Positions 36,707-48,600 of a DNA stretch of 64,000 nt are shown piece by piece. The stretch covers positions 96,411 through 160,410 of the forward strand of contig VXAA01004290.1 in the NCBI GenBank assembly GCA_013399115.1, written 5' to 3'. Below the pieces are notes generated by a model. The model made no database searches. It saw only the letters and a program-made list of their open reading frames with translations, and was not told where the DNA came from. How positions within the stretch are numbered: position 1 is the first letter of the stretch; the number at the start of each line of letters is the position of its first letter. This DNA comes from Anseranas semipalmata (lineage: Eukaryota > Chordata > Aves > Anseriformes > Anseranatidae). A program made the position numbers and the translations under genes.

Positions 36707-39094
36707 TGTCATTTCCAGTGCAGGTATTGTGGAAACCCAGTGGAAAGTAAAACAAATCATTTTCCAGCTGCAGATGTCCTCAGGGAAAATCTTTGACAAT
36801 TAGTATCTTTAAAATAAGAAATATTTTAGCTATTTTCAGTAGTGTTGAACCTGCATTCAGAAAGGATGAGAGCATGTATTTATAGTTTGATATTGACTTG
36901 TCCAATTAATTTACTAAATATATGGCACTTGAACAGACCTCTGATGGATGTACAAATGACTGAGTGCCTCACTGCATATTTGTAAAGCAGATGATTGACA
37001 TATCACATCATTTCTTTCAGTCATGGAACTGATTTATATGCTCTGTGCTATAGACATCGCTTTGTCAGTTGGGACCATAAAAACCCCCACAGGCAATTGT
37101 CTGGTATTCAATCTTTGCCATTCACTGAAATTATACATAATTTTAGCCTGTGCATTTGCAAACTGTGCTTTGCCATTTCCATTTGAAAATGCTTTTGTGT
37201 TAAACATTTTTGACTCATCTAAATAAATATTATCCATAATAACCCTATATCAATCCATTACAAAACCATGAAAGTACGTACTGCATTTAGATTTAATCCT
37301 TGAAACAAAGCCTGTTCCCACCTCACTCGCATGTTGCGTTCACAGCTGATCCTCACAGCTGCTGAGATATGAACAACAGAGAAATCTGAGATTGCTTTTC
37401 ATCTTGTTAAAGCTATAGGATCTACAGTGAAATCACATTTGAGTCACCAGTCTTTGGATATGCACACGAACAAATTCCTAAAGTACAGACATCTATTAGC
37501 AGATAGATAAACCTCTGCATATGGGTGGAGACACATATTCAAATGTACTCAATTCCAAATTCCATCAAAAACCCATTAGTGACACATTTATATTAATAGC
37601 TAAAAGAGCTTTAGTGCAGTCAGCTAGAAACAACTATTTAGGAAATAGCTGTAAGCTATGCTGGTGAAAATGAGTTTTCCATTTGAGACTGTCAACTTGC
37701 GGGATTAAGCTACAACTTTGACTTGTGATGATCCAGAAAACATAAGCTTTGTGCAGCCAGAAGATGCTGAATGGATAGAAGTATAAAACACTATCTTTAC
37801 TGTTCTAATTACTCACATTGAACCACTCGTTTCTCTAAAACCCTCTTGCATTTTCAGGCAGTGCTATAATACATTTCTGGATATGATGGATGGGCTTACT
37901 TGTATATGAAAAAAAAAAAAAGTAAAAGTAAAACAGAAGCTATAGAGGTCCAGTGGTTATGGATTCTCAAGTTAAATTGCATGCAGTATACAAATATTTA
38001 CTTTACTAGTTTAAACATCTTTTTGCCTTCTGATTATGTTGGAAATATCCTTTCCAATACAACACGGAGCATTGGCAACAGAGTTGCCTAGCAGATTATC
38101 TCTCTGTATGAGTACAACATACAATTCCCAAACTCAGTAGGCTAAGCCCCCAAGCCCTCTTCCTTCAGACTAAGGGATTGTAAGATTTATACAAAATACA
38201 TAAATGTATTAAAATATAAATATATAAAATGTACTCTGAAATCTGGAATATTTAAAGGCAAGAACATCCCACACATGAATATATTAAACTCCAGTTATAA
38301 GTAAGTTTGACTCTTCTGTTTTGACAGGCAGTTCCAGATCCTTGTAACTCTTTTGTTTAAAATCTGCTTATAATGTTCAGTCTTTTATACTGTATAACAC
38401 TTTTTGTCATTCTATCTGTGCTATCTGGTAGTTTAAACAGAAACCTTTCCATTGTTTCTTACTTTTGCTTTCCAGACCTATTCCCACTATCTCTTTGTTG
38501 CAAAGGAGCAGGCTATCATTTTCCTGGAATGATTTCTAAGAATATGATTATTTTCTAACCACATCCAAACAGCTTTGTCCTGGTTGCAAGAAGGGGCAAA
38601 AGGAACACTAAAACTCACTGAGATGATCTTCATAATTGTTTCCTGAATCGCTGTATGGGGAGATCCCAGAACACTTACGAGAACAGGATTTCTCCCACCA
38701 AATATGAGCCTGAGCTCATTGTCGCATTGGCCCCTTTGCCTGCCCTTTGCTCCTTGGCAATCTCTTTCCAAAGGATCCCACTTACCAGGGACTCTTCCAG
38801 CCACTTCAGATTGGATCTAATTATATAGGCTAAGGGAAAGAGTAATACAGTTTAGACTGCAAGGCCTTTCCCAGGCATTTGTTGCCCTGGTATCACTAGG
38901 TGTAGACGAGGTATATTTATTTCCTGTCCCTCCCCCTATGTTTCCACCTGGGGCAGAAGTAAATCCCGTGAATGGAGGGCTGCATTCCTCAGCAAACAGG
39001 TAGAGGGGCTGCTTTGCTGTGTGTGGGTGCTACCTGCTGAGCTACACTGAGCTGAGGTCTTCAACAAGCTGCTCACAGTGGCACCCAGGGCTGC

Positions 39095-39290
39095 CTTCTG
39101 GAGTAATCACAGTTAATTTAAGATCCCGCAATGTGTACCAAGTAGCTCTAATTATTCCATCAAAGTGCATTACAATGTTTCTGTCTCTATCAAGTGTAAT
39201 CTGCCATCAGGTTGTTAATTTGCCTAGCTTTATTAGAGCCTCTCACAGTCTTCTCCAGATTTCAGTTCCCTGAACAATTCTGTTATATGA
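39095..39290 (-). mobile_element. possible ancient CR1-type ORF2 fragment
   Basis: Plus-strand text such as 'aagtgtaatctgccatcagg', 'ttaatttgcctagctttatt' and 'ctctcacagtcttctccag' follows the reverse-complement pattern of old CR1 reverse-transcriptase regions in sauropsid genomes (usually '...tttcatctgccat...cccagt...agatc...cttcacagtc...'). It is heavily diverged and has no intact frame. The call rests on remembered family pattern rather than alignment. If right, the fragment predates modern bird lineages. Confidence 0.4.
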
Positions 39291-42200
39291 ACTTTTTTTC
39301 ACCTACTTTTTCTTTCAGATATTATTTTGTTGCAGTACTTTTCATATGTTCGTTCCAGGATTAATTGTCCCATACTGAGCTTTCAGGATTTCCATGTCCT
39401 CTGTTGCATGTGCATATGTTTGTGTATTAACTAGTGCTTATCAGGGTATAAATTACAAGGTGCCTCATTGCCAACACAGATCATTAAAAATAGGAGGGCT
39501 TTTTTCCAAAATGTGTGAGAAAATCATCTTTCCCTTAAAAGCCCAATCAGATCTGTTCCCAAACTCTTTCTTTATGAGAGCTAGTCAGTTATTTCCTTTT
39601 CTCTTCTCCACATTTTCTAATCCACTGAAAGGCATTCATTTTTATAATGTCCCTTTCTACAACATATTTCACCTTAAAGGTGTTTTTACCCTATTTCATA
39701 TGCAGGTTTCCAAAAGCTGTTTGTTATTTATGGAAGAGAATCATAAGTAGAACTATCTCAAATAATTGCCCAACCTTTGTCTTGGGTACATTTTTTTTTG
39801 GCATTCCTCATGTGTGAAGCAAGACTTGAAATATAGTAAAGTGCTGAAATCTGACTGAAATCGAGAGCTCTCCTATCCACAGGACCTTCGGATGGTTCCT
39901 CATAGTAGAATAAATTTCTACTATCGATCTAATAGTGTGATCCAGAAGTGTCTTTGACAGTAATTATTTTCCAATAAGTTACAAAGAACTTGTCCAAAAA
40001 GGTGGCAGCATCAAAATCCCTGCAACCTAAGCAAGACTTTCCTGATGCTCCTTCACAAAAGACACTGGGCCTGGATTTACCCAGGAGGGTGGAGAAAGCT
40101 GGGATAGCTCCCTCAGCAGCCTCCATCTCCTTTCCATTTCTTCCCAGCGCAGTGCCACTGCCAGCCCCACAGCAGCAGCAAGAGAGGGTGAAGAGACCAA
40201 AACCGTTTGACAGTTTTGCCCATCAGTCCCACCGTACCGACCTGATATGGGGACAGACGCCTCCTCAGGCTGATGGGGCTCAGTGCCCTTCTCAGCATCC
40301 CTGAATCCCCCGTCATGCAGTGGTGGCTGAGCTGGACACACATAGATGCTCCCAGCCATATAAAGTCACATTGCTCAAATGGGGTATACGCATTAACTTG
40401 TTCTTGCCCTTCTCTTGTCTTCTAGCCAGGGGCAGCACAGGGCTTTTGTTTAGCTTTGGAGAGAAAAGATAGCTCTTAACATTCATGGCTTTGGTCTACT
40501 AGACAGAGATGTGTCCGTGATGCTTCAGGACAAATGCCAGCTGATAGATTGGGCAGCAGGAGCCTTTTTAGAGAAAGAGGAAAGAACAGAACAAGCCTTG
40601 AACCTAGCTGTTGGCTCTATTTGAGAAAAAAAAAAAAAAAAGACATTTTGAGCTTGCTAACAAGGTCTGCTGTCTTTTGTTTATTTACAGGAAGGTCTGA
40701 AACAAGGGCATAACAATACAGTGTAAGCAGCATATATGTATTTACATATCATGCAGAGTATGAATGTTTTTTTTTTTTTTTTTTTTTTTTACAAGTATGG
40801 TTTACCTTGAATAACTCAGCTTGGTAAACCCTCACCTGAGAGATTTAAATCACACTCAGTTTTCACCATGCTCACTTCTCCCGGTTTAGCAGAATGTTAG
40901 GCAGGTCTGAAGGTGCCAGGCTGCTCTTTCAGAACCAGCTTATTCACACAGGGTATTCATCATACTGTGCTGCAATTTATTTTGAAAGGAAATTTACCCT
41001 CCTCATCTAGCTGGTGAGTTTTATGCAATCTGAAGTATGTAGATACACATGCAAAAGCAAGGGATGGCTATTGTAAATCATTACCCTGGCAGTGCTCCAA
41101 AGCCCTCAGGGCTTCAGCTGTTACACTGATAGAGCAGATATAAGCTTTACATAGAATTAATCCAAGTCGGTTACAAAACCAATAATATACCTATGTAAGT
41201 CTTGTGAAATTAGCATTGTTTTCTGGAAATGCTTGAAAATTATCTAGTATACAGATATACAGAGATCATACAAATAACAGAGGGGACTTAGAAGAGGTCA
41301 TTTATAAACTCCAACTGACACATGCCTTAATAGAAAAACCTGGAGAGGTGGAAATGGAAGCATATCATAAGAGAAATTTAATTATTTAAAATACTTTAAG
41401 TTTCAATATAGTCTTATTTATGTTAAGTCAATTTTTAAAGACTCTACTACACAGTTAGCATCCCAGTAAACAAGCAATAGTGATTTTTCCCTGGTTTTGT
41501 GTTGGAAATAAGAATAGAAATACAGACACATGCTCCCTTGGGTGGTGTGGATTAATCAGCTTGTTTTTTATAAGGCTTTTTTTCAAACTGATCAGAATAG
41601 CCTGAGACATGTCAGAGAAAGCTTGTTGCACTGAATAAGCCTTTAATAATAGTTCACAGCTGATTACTTTGTGAATTAATTTGCCCTTGAGCAAAAGGAA
41701 AGGGTCAGTGGGACCCTTGTACGTGTTTGGGCATAGCACAAAGGAGCTGTAATCACTGTAGCAGTACCTGGCGACAGTACTGAAAAACAGGGAAAGAAGA
41801 GTAATGGGGAAAAAGAGACAGGAATTACACAGGGGAGATAACTGGTGTACCTCACACTACTTGCTGGTTTAAGAGACCGCATTCTCTTCTCCTTGAAATA
41901 TGGACTGTCTCTGCTAAGTTCATTGGTTTAAAGTGAAGGGAGTTATCTCACATTTATGCAGTTTTTGCCATTTGTAACCCCCTGAGCAGATTCTCACCCA
42001 GCAACTCTCTTTAAACCCGGAAAAGGTCAGGCCCTAGCTCCTTCAGTCTTTATTATTAAAAGCTTCCTGCATGGTTTTACTGTAGAGAAAGAGGCAGTGA
42101 CCTTACATTTAATCTCATCAAAGACTCCATGATGTAACTTACTTAAAAGACTCCTTATGCAGGGTAGCTTTAGCCAAGGAGTCTTTCGCCAGACGATGTT

Positions 42201-42995
42201 ATTTTTAAAGCAGCGTGCAGAATATCCCTTTGCTGCAGACTCCAACTGCTGACTAAGCAGCCTCTCCACTGCCTGCAGTAACGAGACAGGGAGAGGTCTG
42301 AGGGAATCTGTGTTCAGCCAAATCTATCCCATATGCATGCAAAACCCAGTGGAAATCAGTCATGAGGCCGTACAGCTGTATAGGAGTACGTGTGATTTAT
42401 GGCAAAGCAAAGGATTTGCAGAATCCTCCCTCTTTGGTGCTTTCATTTTTTAATGCTTCAGCCTAAACAAAGTTAATTTTCTATTAATGGAGTAAAATAG
42501 AGGAGTAATTAGCTCCTCAGCTTGTGCATATGTTTCCCCAAAATGCCTTTGCTGGGTTTCTGAAGTGCACAGGACTTCCACTTTTACCCATTGTTTGAAT
42601 TTCTCTGTTTAAAAATGCAGCAGACATATCATGAAGAAGTGTTTCTGCTGTGAGCTCTGTGCTCACGCTCTGATAAATGCCTTGTCACATTTGCTCTGCT
42701 TTGTACTTGGAAAGATTCTTATTTGTTTGCTTTTATGTTTGTACACCTCTCTGGTTTTTGTGCACAGTCTCTGGGCAGGGATGAGTCCTTCAGGGATGAT
42801 GGCTTCTGAGCACAATGTGCTGTTCTGCATTTGGATTTTCTCCACAGGGATTAGGTGGAGCTGAATGATGGCTGAAAGGTCCAAAGTCTGCCTCAGAAAA
42901 GTACCTTCTTGGCTATTTCCCCTTAAAAAAGTCACTGCATCATTCACCTCTGGTTTAGGGAAACTCCGTAAGCCAAATTATTATTCCTAAAGGGG
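39291..42995. other. unique sequence with homopolymers, no gene recognised
   Basis: A GC-richer patch at 40040-40340 carries frames on both strands with no recognised motif. Homopolymers: A run at 40626-40641 and T24 at 40767-40790. No CR1 or LTR was identified. Confidence 0.45.
40767..40790 (+). repeat. 24-base poly(T) tract
   Basis: Uninterrupted T run; likely length-variable. Confidence 0.9.
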
Positions 42996-43147
42996 AAGTG
43001 TCCCTGGAAGTGTTCAAGACCAGGTTGGATGGGGCTTTGGGCAACCTGATCTAGTGAAGGGTGTCCCTGCCCATGGCAGGGGGTTGGAACTAGATGGTCT
43101 TTAAGGTCCCCTCCAACCCAAACCATTCACTGATTATGACTCCATGA
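42996..43147 (+). mobile_element. CR1 retrotransposon 3' end, 5'-truncated
   Basis: Very close to the common avian CR1 3' end: 'tccctggaagtgttcaagac', 'caggttggatggggctttgg', 'gtgtccctgcccatggcagg', 'gggttggaactagatgg' and the terminal 'attatgactccatg' octamer-type repeat. About 150 bases remain. It is better preserved than the copies at 11 kb and 60 kb, suggesting a more recent insertion. It lies 250 bases from the exon candidate at 43400-43615. Confidence 0.93.
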
Positions 43148-43399
43148 AGCAAAGGGGCAAAAAAGTGTGGTCTTGTACTTGTGGGACAAAACAGCGGGTC
43201 CTGGTTCTTTTCATTACCTTGGAAAGAAAACATCACCTCTCCACACCTCAATTTGTGTAAAGCAGGAAAACGCTACTTAGCATTGTGACCGATCAGTTCA
43301 AACACTCTGAGATGAAACCAAGGCACTTCAGCCTTGTACAGCCCCGCTGTTGGTGTGAAACACGTAAAGAAAGCAGGCGGAAAGGAAAGCCTGGCTCAC

Positions 43400-43615
43400 C
43401 TTGCTGCTTGGCTGGCTCTCCCAGGAGCACGACTCGGCCTCCTGCGGCACGATGCCTCGCTGGAAGGAGTGGTCGCCCAGGCAGGTCTGGCACAGGGGAG
43501 CCTCCAGCTCTGAGTCCCCCGGAGGTAAGTGCATCACAGTGGACCCCGGGTATTTGAGGCTGGCGTTTGGGTGCTTTTCCACACTGACCATCGGGCTCTT
43601 AATCCACCTCCGTAC
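43400..43615 (-). CDS. probable internal coding exon (minus strand), gene unidentified
   Basis: On the minus strand an acceptor (AATCTCTTCCTATGTCGACAG) and a good donor (AGCAAG|GTGAGCC, GT at 43399-43398) enclose exactly 216 bases, 72 codons, phase 0-0, with no stop. The peptide starts VRRWIKSPMVSVEKHPNASL and includes HLPPGDSELEAP, then LCQTCLGDHSF (a CxxC pair) and ends SWESQPSSK. About 80% of third codon positions are G or C in an otherwise AT-rich region, with preferred codons such as CTG, GTG, CAG and GAG. This is the strongest coding signal in the window. I do not recognise the family. It looks like a hydrophilic, Ser/Pro-containing segment, perhaps a cytoplasmic or linker region. The opposite strand also carries good splice signals, so strand assignment is not certain. 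Confidence 0.5.
43424..43523 (+). other. alternative plus-strand exon signal inside the minus-strand exon
   Basis: On the plus strand a long pyrimidine acceptor (CTTGGCTGGCTCTCCCAG) and a perfect donor (CCGGAG|GTAAGT, GT at 43524-43525) flank about 100 bases open in one frame (EHDSASCGTMPRWKEWSPRQ...). The peptide composition is less natural than the minus product, and the signals fall inside good minus-strand codons, so I favour the minus strand. An antisense non-coding exon is possible. Confidence 0.2.
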
Positions 43616-45649
43616 CTGTCGACATAGGAAGAGATTATGGACTCCCCTTGCCTGCTTTATGGCAGCAGCTGGGATGGAGCAGCGGGGTTTCTGAAGTGGA
43701 TAAAGGCACAGACTGGGGAAAATAATCGGATATCATTACAGAGTCAGATACCATACAGGTTATGGTGTGTGAACATAGGGCTCTTCTATGCTGAGAATCA
43801 TTTGCTGCTTTGTGCAAGTCTGTCATCAATTTATCTGATGACCATAATATAATGTTTGGTCCAAAATACCAATTTTGCAGGTTTTATAAAGATATTAAAG
43901 TATAAGATAGACTGCTGAGAAGAGGAAGACAGCTACCCAAGGCAAGTACTCCCAGCCTAGACAGCTCAATTTCCCTTCTTGAGAGAAAGCAGCCTGTTTT
44001 TGCAGGTATAACATTGTAATCACCTGTTTTCTGCAGTCCCTTTTCAACAGCAATATCTTTTGTTCATCTCTGACCTCACATACTATCTCAGCCTTTTCTG
44101 TGCCTCCTGTTGCTACATTCAAGGGTCTGTTTCTGCCATTGACCTGCCCTGGATTTTGGCCCCGACCCCTCCAAGCTGCCTGCCTCTGCGTCTCCGGAGC
44201 TCCCTGCCCGGGACGTGGTGCGCTGCAGCAGGAAGCACCCGATTCACAGGCGCAGCACGCCGTGCTCTCAGGGCTTAATGTGAGCCCTGTGCACACTTTG
44301 CTCCTCCTTTCACTTCTCTGACTGTCTCTTTCATGGCATGTGACTCAAACGTGCTGGGTTTCCTAAGTGAGAAGCCAGAGACTTTCCTGAGCTGTTTTTC
44401 CAAGTTGTTTTGTGTGACGGAAGCAAAGAGACCGCTGCATGGTCTGCGTTACATTTGCACTCAATCTGTTCAAAACACAGTTGACAAACATACATTTATC
44501 TCCATTCCTACTCACTCTGCCTTTGGGATACAGACGATAGGAGCATATGAGGACACGTACTATCAGACCGACTGCCGGAGCAGCCTCCTATTTGCTTTGC
44601 GAGCCGAAACCTCCGTACGTGGCAGGGAGTGGGGCAGCGCTGCTCTGCCTCGCCCTCCCGCGCACTGCCCATGGCTCGCTCGGCTTCCACCAAGGGGAAG
44701 CCAGGAAAAGTATTTGGCCTCATGCTGCGTTAGGAGATGATGTTTGCCATTAGAGGATGCTTTACATCAGGAAAATAAACATTGTGCGTTACATTAGTCA
44801 TAAGTGTGATGCCAAGTGTTTGATTAGCAGTGGAAGTCTCTGTTGCAGCAATTGGTTACCAAGATCGCTTATGATAAACAAACAGAGTGAAAAGTATCTA
44901 ACCAGCCTTCTTCTGGTGACTCCTCTGTGAGTGATACACCCGCGATTGCCCTGCTGTGCTGACCTGCCGGAAATCTCAAGGTTAGGAATATTTTTCCTTC
45001 CTCTCTATGGAAACCAAGCAAATAGATGTCCTTCTGTGGGCAAATGTGCCACTTCCCGCTGCATTCTCCATCTCTGCAGTTTCTGGTGATGTCATTTTGT
45101 GTGGAATGTGTCAGCCCCTACATCTGTGCTGTGGAGCATCCCTACAGCCTCAGCCCCCCATTTGCCCATTGCAGTTCTTGGATGCAGTACATGGCAGGTG
45201 CAATGTCTGCATGCTTTCATAGCAAATTTTGCAGAATTAAAACCCAAGCACCTAAAGTTCTGTCGAATCATTTTTTTCCAGGATGTTAAAGCCAATATAT
45301 GTTTTTTATTGAAATTCTCTGCTTTCATAATTCCTAAATTTCTTAATAGTGCTGAGGGGTTTTTAGCTCACCGTTTTCCTTCTCCAGACCTTTGCGGCTT
45401 CGGGTTGGTGGATTGAACTTGCAGGGGGGAGGAATTATTTTTTTCAGATTTCATTTCAATAAACATATTTTGAAACTGATCTTTTGAGTCTAGCAGGTTT
45501 TAAACACAGTTATTTTGCCAAGCATAATTTTTTCTATGGTTTTTAAGCACATCATTAATTATGTTACTCTCTCCAAGTAAATTCAGGGCTGTGTGTCTTG
45601 ATCAAATTCCAGAACTTGGTATGTTGAAAAGAATAATTATGTTCCTGGG
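43616..45649. other. GC-richer unique sequence, no gene assigned
   Basis: Two patches (44140-44280 and 44560-44700) keep CpGs and hold long frames on both strands (43895-44296 minus, 133 codons; 44333-44740 plus, 135 codons). Neither shows a known domain or a matched pair of strong splice sites. A weak minus exon (acceptor CTTCCTGCTGCAG near 44230, donor CAG|GTCAAT near 44141) was considered too weak to call. Confidence 0.35.

Positions 45650-45690
<41 letters not shown>
45650..45690 (+). repeat. 41-base poly(A) tract with adjacent ambiguous base
   Basis: An A run of 41, then CCAAACA and an N at 45698, indicating sequencing trouble at the homopolymer. No polyadenylation signal or retrocopy body was recognised upstream. 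Confidence 0.92.
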
Positions 45691-45692
<2 letters not shown>

Positions 45693-48600
45693 AAACANTG
45701 ATTTTCCAGTGTAATTTTATTATGGGAAGCATACAACATATTGAATGTAATTTCAAGAGGAGTAAATAACTGTTCATTTTGACCTTTTTAAGTTATGCCT
45801 GGTGATATTAAGTGTTTTCTGACCTGTTTCTGCCTTTCTTCCTTGACATCCTGCATCTTCAGTCATATATTTATTTGTGAGCCAGCAAGTGTGCATAAAC
45901 GAAGAATCAAACACACAGCATAGAGGGGTCTGTGTTGCAACAAGGTGCAGGTTCAGTTTTACTCAAAATTCAAGGGACATGTCCCAGTCTTTCTTTCAAG
46001 ACTGCTTGATTGTATGTAGCACCAGCCCAGGAAGGAATTCAAACACAAATCTGGGTTTGAGGTTTCATTAAACTCAATGATGTTCAGTTTTATGATTTCA
46101 AATTCAGGACATTTGCAGTGACATAGTTAATCAGTAATTTATGTCACAGCTTCACCTGTTGTTTCACTGTCTTATGTTTCCATTTACAAATCTCTAGTGT
46201 GCCTATGTATTGGGAAGCATTCAAAATGTGACCTGGGTACTCCTGATACAGCAACATCTGTCTGTATCAAGTGATCTAGTAGCTGTTCCTTTTAATGGCA
46301 ATGAAATACACATTCAGCAGCATAATGATCATAAATCAAAAATTACCCACTAGTGCTCTTACTTGTGTGAATGGCATCATGAGAGAAAATAGCAGGGCAT
46401 GCATTTTATCAAGCTGCACACAACCCAGCGTAGGTGGTATCTTCTGGATGCAGCATCAGCCAGTGGTTCCTGAGCTCAGGGTGAATCCTAAATGATTTTT
46501 CTTACAGTTGTGTATTCCAGGCTGACTCCTTGTTTTAAATCAAATACACACCTTTTTCTCGGATTTTTTTTTTTTTTTTTGGTGCTTAAAAATGTTGGAT
46601 TAAATTGATGTTTGAACATGAGAGCTCCATAATGAGAAATGAAAAAGAAATATGATTGCACACACTGGTCTGGTCATATTGTTGTTCTGTTCAATACAAC
46701 AGGGTTTCAGGGAAACTAAGGTGAGAAAATTTATGCAGGAACCAGCTTAGAGACTGAACAGACAGCAGGATTTTTTTTTTTTTTAGTATCTGGAAGCAGT
46801 TCAAAGAGGTTAACCCCTCCAAAGTTCAAATGCACCCACAGAGAAGAGACTTAAAGCAATTCTAGTTCTCCTCTGTTGAATGGGGCAAAGTCCACATTCA
46901 CAGACATTCAGCTGCATTTGCTCAGTCTGTGGTGCTGCATTAACTCGGCAAAATTCAGCAAATTCTCAAATGTGGGCTCTGCACCTGCAGGCTGGGGTGC
47001 AGGCTTGAGGCTGAGCCGGTGCTGCTACTTTGGTGGATGCCCAATGGTGTGGCAAGAGTGCCTGTGCTTGTTATTTTTAGACCTTGTCTGCACGGAGGTG
47101 TTAATGTCCATTGACCTAAATACAAAGTAGTTAAGTACACAGCAAAGCATCATCTAGGCAGTTTGCTCCAGCATTAACACAGACTTAATTCATCCCCTAG
47201 CCATTTACTTCATTTATCTAGCTTAAAATTTCTGTTCTGATTCTGAATTAAAAGGTCCAGGAGGACCTTAATGACATTTAACTAATCTTCTGTAATTTCA
47301 CATCTTTGGCTAATTCAGACTAATGTCCCTCAGTATCCCTCTGCAGACAAACCCTACATTTGCCTCTTAAATATCACAGATAATGTCCAGACAAGAATGA
47401 TAATTGTTACCAGCGCTCCGAGTAGAAAACTGTATGCTTCACCACCGACTTTTGATGTGTATGGCCATCCAAAAGCATTGAAAATATTGATCTGAAACTG
47501 CAAGTATGAATTGGCAGCACCTTCATAGCAGCCAGGCCAAGAACAGACTTCTGAAGAAAAACAATTTCCCTGGGCTTAGCTCTGCAGGTCTCAGGTTTCT
47601 GTTGAGGTTTGTAGATTATATATTACTTCTCAGAGTGACTCAGTTATGTTTATTGAAATGTTATGCGTATATGTTAGTCATTGAATTGTAAGTCTACACT
47701 GTAGGTTTTTGTCTAGCTTTAACCTTAATAGACTTCAAAGATTTTTACATATTTAATATTTACGTTTACCTTAATACTAGACAAGTGCCTTAGATCTATT
47801 GCTTTCTGTTTGACTTAGGCTATCTTAAATGTCACCAAAGATTTCGAAGTGCAAAGCTTCATTCCTTTGAATTCACTTCCACTTAAAAATCTCCAACACT
47901 GAATTGCACAAAAAAAGAAATACAATTTTGAAGAAATTTCTTACAGTTGCTTCTCTGAATGACAAAGACAGAAAGATTAACAAGGAGTAGATGATAGTTA
48001 TTTAGGACATTGTATGATGCTCAGGTATTGCAGTGCTAGGTGCATCATTCTTCATGGTGATGTAAGGTGTATTTGATTATTCAAATACATTTTTATTCTT
48101 AACATGATATCCATCTACCAGTAAATAAACTAGAGCCTGCTCCCAGCTACAGGAAGCAATTCAGTTCTGAACTCCTGAAGATTTCTGTACTTTCGTTTCA
48201 AAAGCAAGGCTCTTTAAGCCCTCCAGGCAACGTTATCCACCATTACAGGGCATAAGCAGCTGACTCAAAGCGTGGCTGAAATAATCGGGATAGGGCTGAA
48301 CAGTTCAGAAAAGTGCTCCCAGTTCCTCTTGCTCCATCGTGAGTGTAGGTTCGTTATGCCTTTTTCTCATCAAAAACTCATATCCAGTAGAAATTACTTC
48401 TACTGCATGCCTGTTGCAGAGCACCCAACAGCTTCTGGTTAAGCTATAATTGCGCTTATGAGATTTGCTCTTCCCAAACTAATCTTTTGAAGGTGCAACC
48501 TCCTAGGCCCGTGCAGATGGTCTTGAGTCTGCTTTGCTGGTGGCATGAGCTGAGCAGCTGTCAGTGAGCTGCACATCAGCATCCCGTCACACTCAGGCCT

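Larger units (their letters stand above)
29101..39094. other. long unique AT-rich block, no gene recognised
   Basis: About 10 kb without a convincing exon, CR1 or LTR. Simple repeats are listed separately (31522-31550, 33549-33572, 36686-36706), and a run of ten G lies near 33616-33625. The stretch at 30240-30275 is alternating purine-pyrimidine with partial dyad symmetry. GC-richer patches at 35690-35880 and 38680-38800 yield no strong splice pairs. Probably intron or intergenic. Confidence 0.5.

Noticed and set aside
43895..44296. 133-codon minus frame with a hydrophobic C-terminal end, upstream of the 43.4 kb exon
   Set aside because: The only splice pair that would join it to that exon uses a weak GTCAAT donor. 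The N-terminal half is a GC-rich patch with no recognised motif.
44333..44740. 135-codon plus-strand frame
   Set aside because: Begins in AT-rich and ends in CpG-rich sequence, with no domain and no convincing splice sites.
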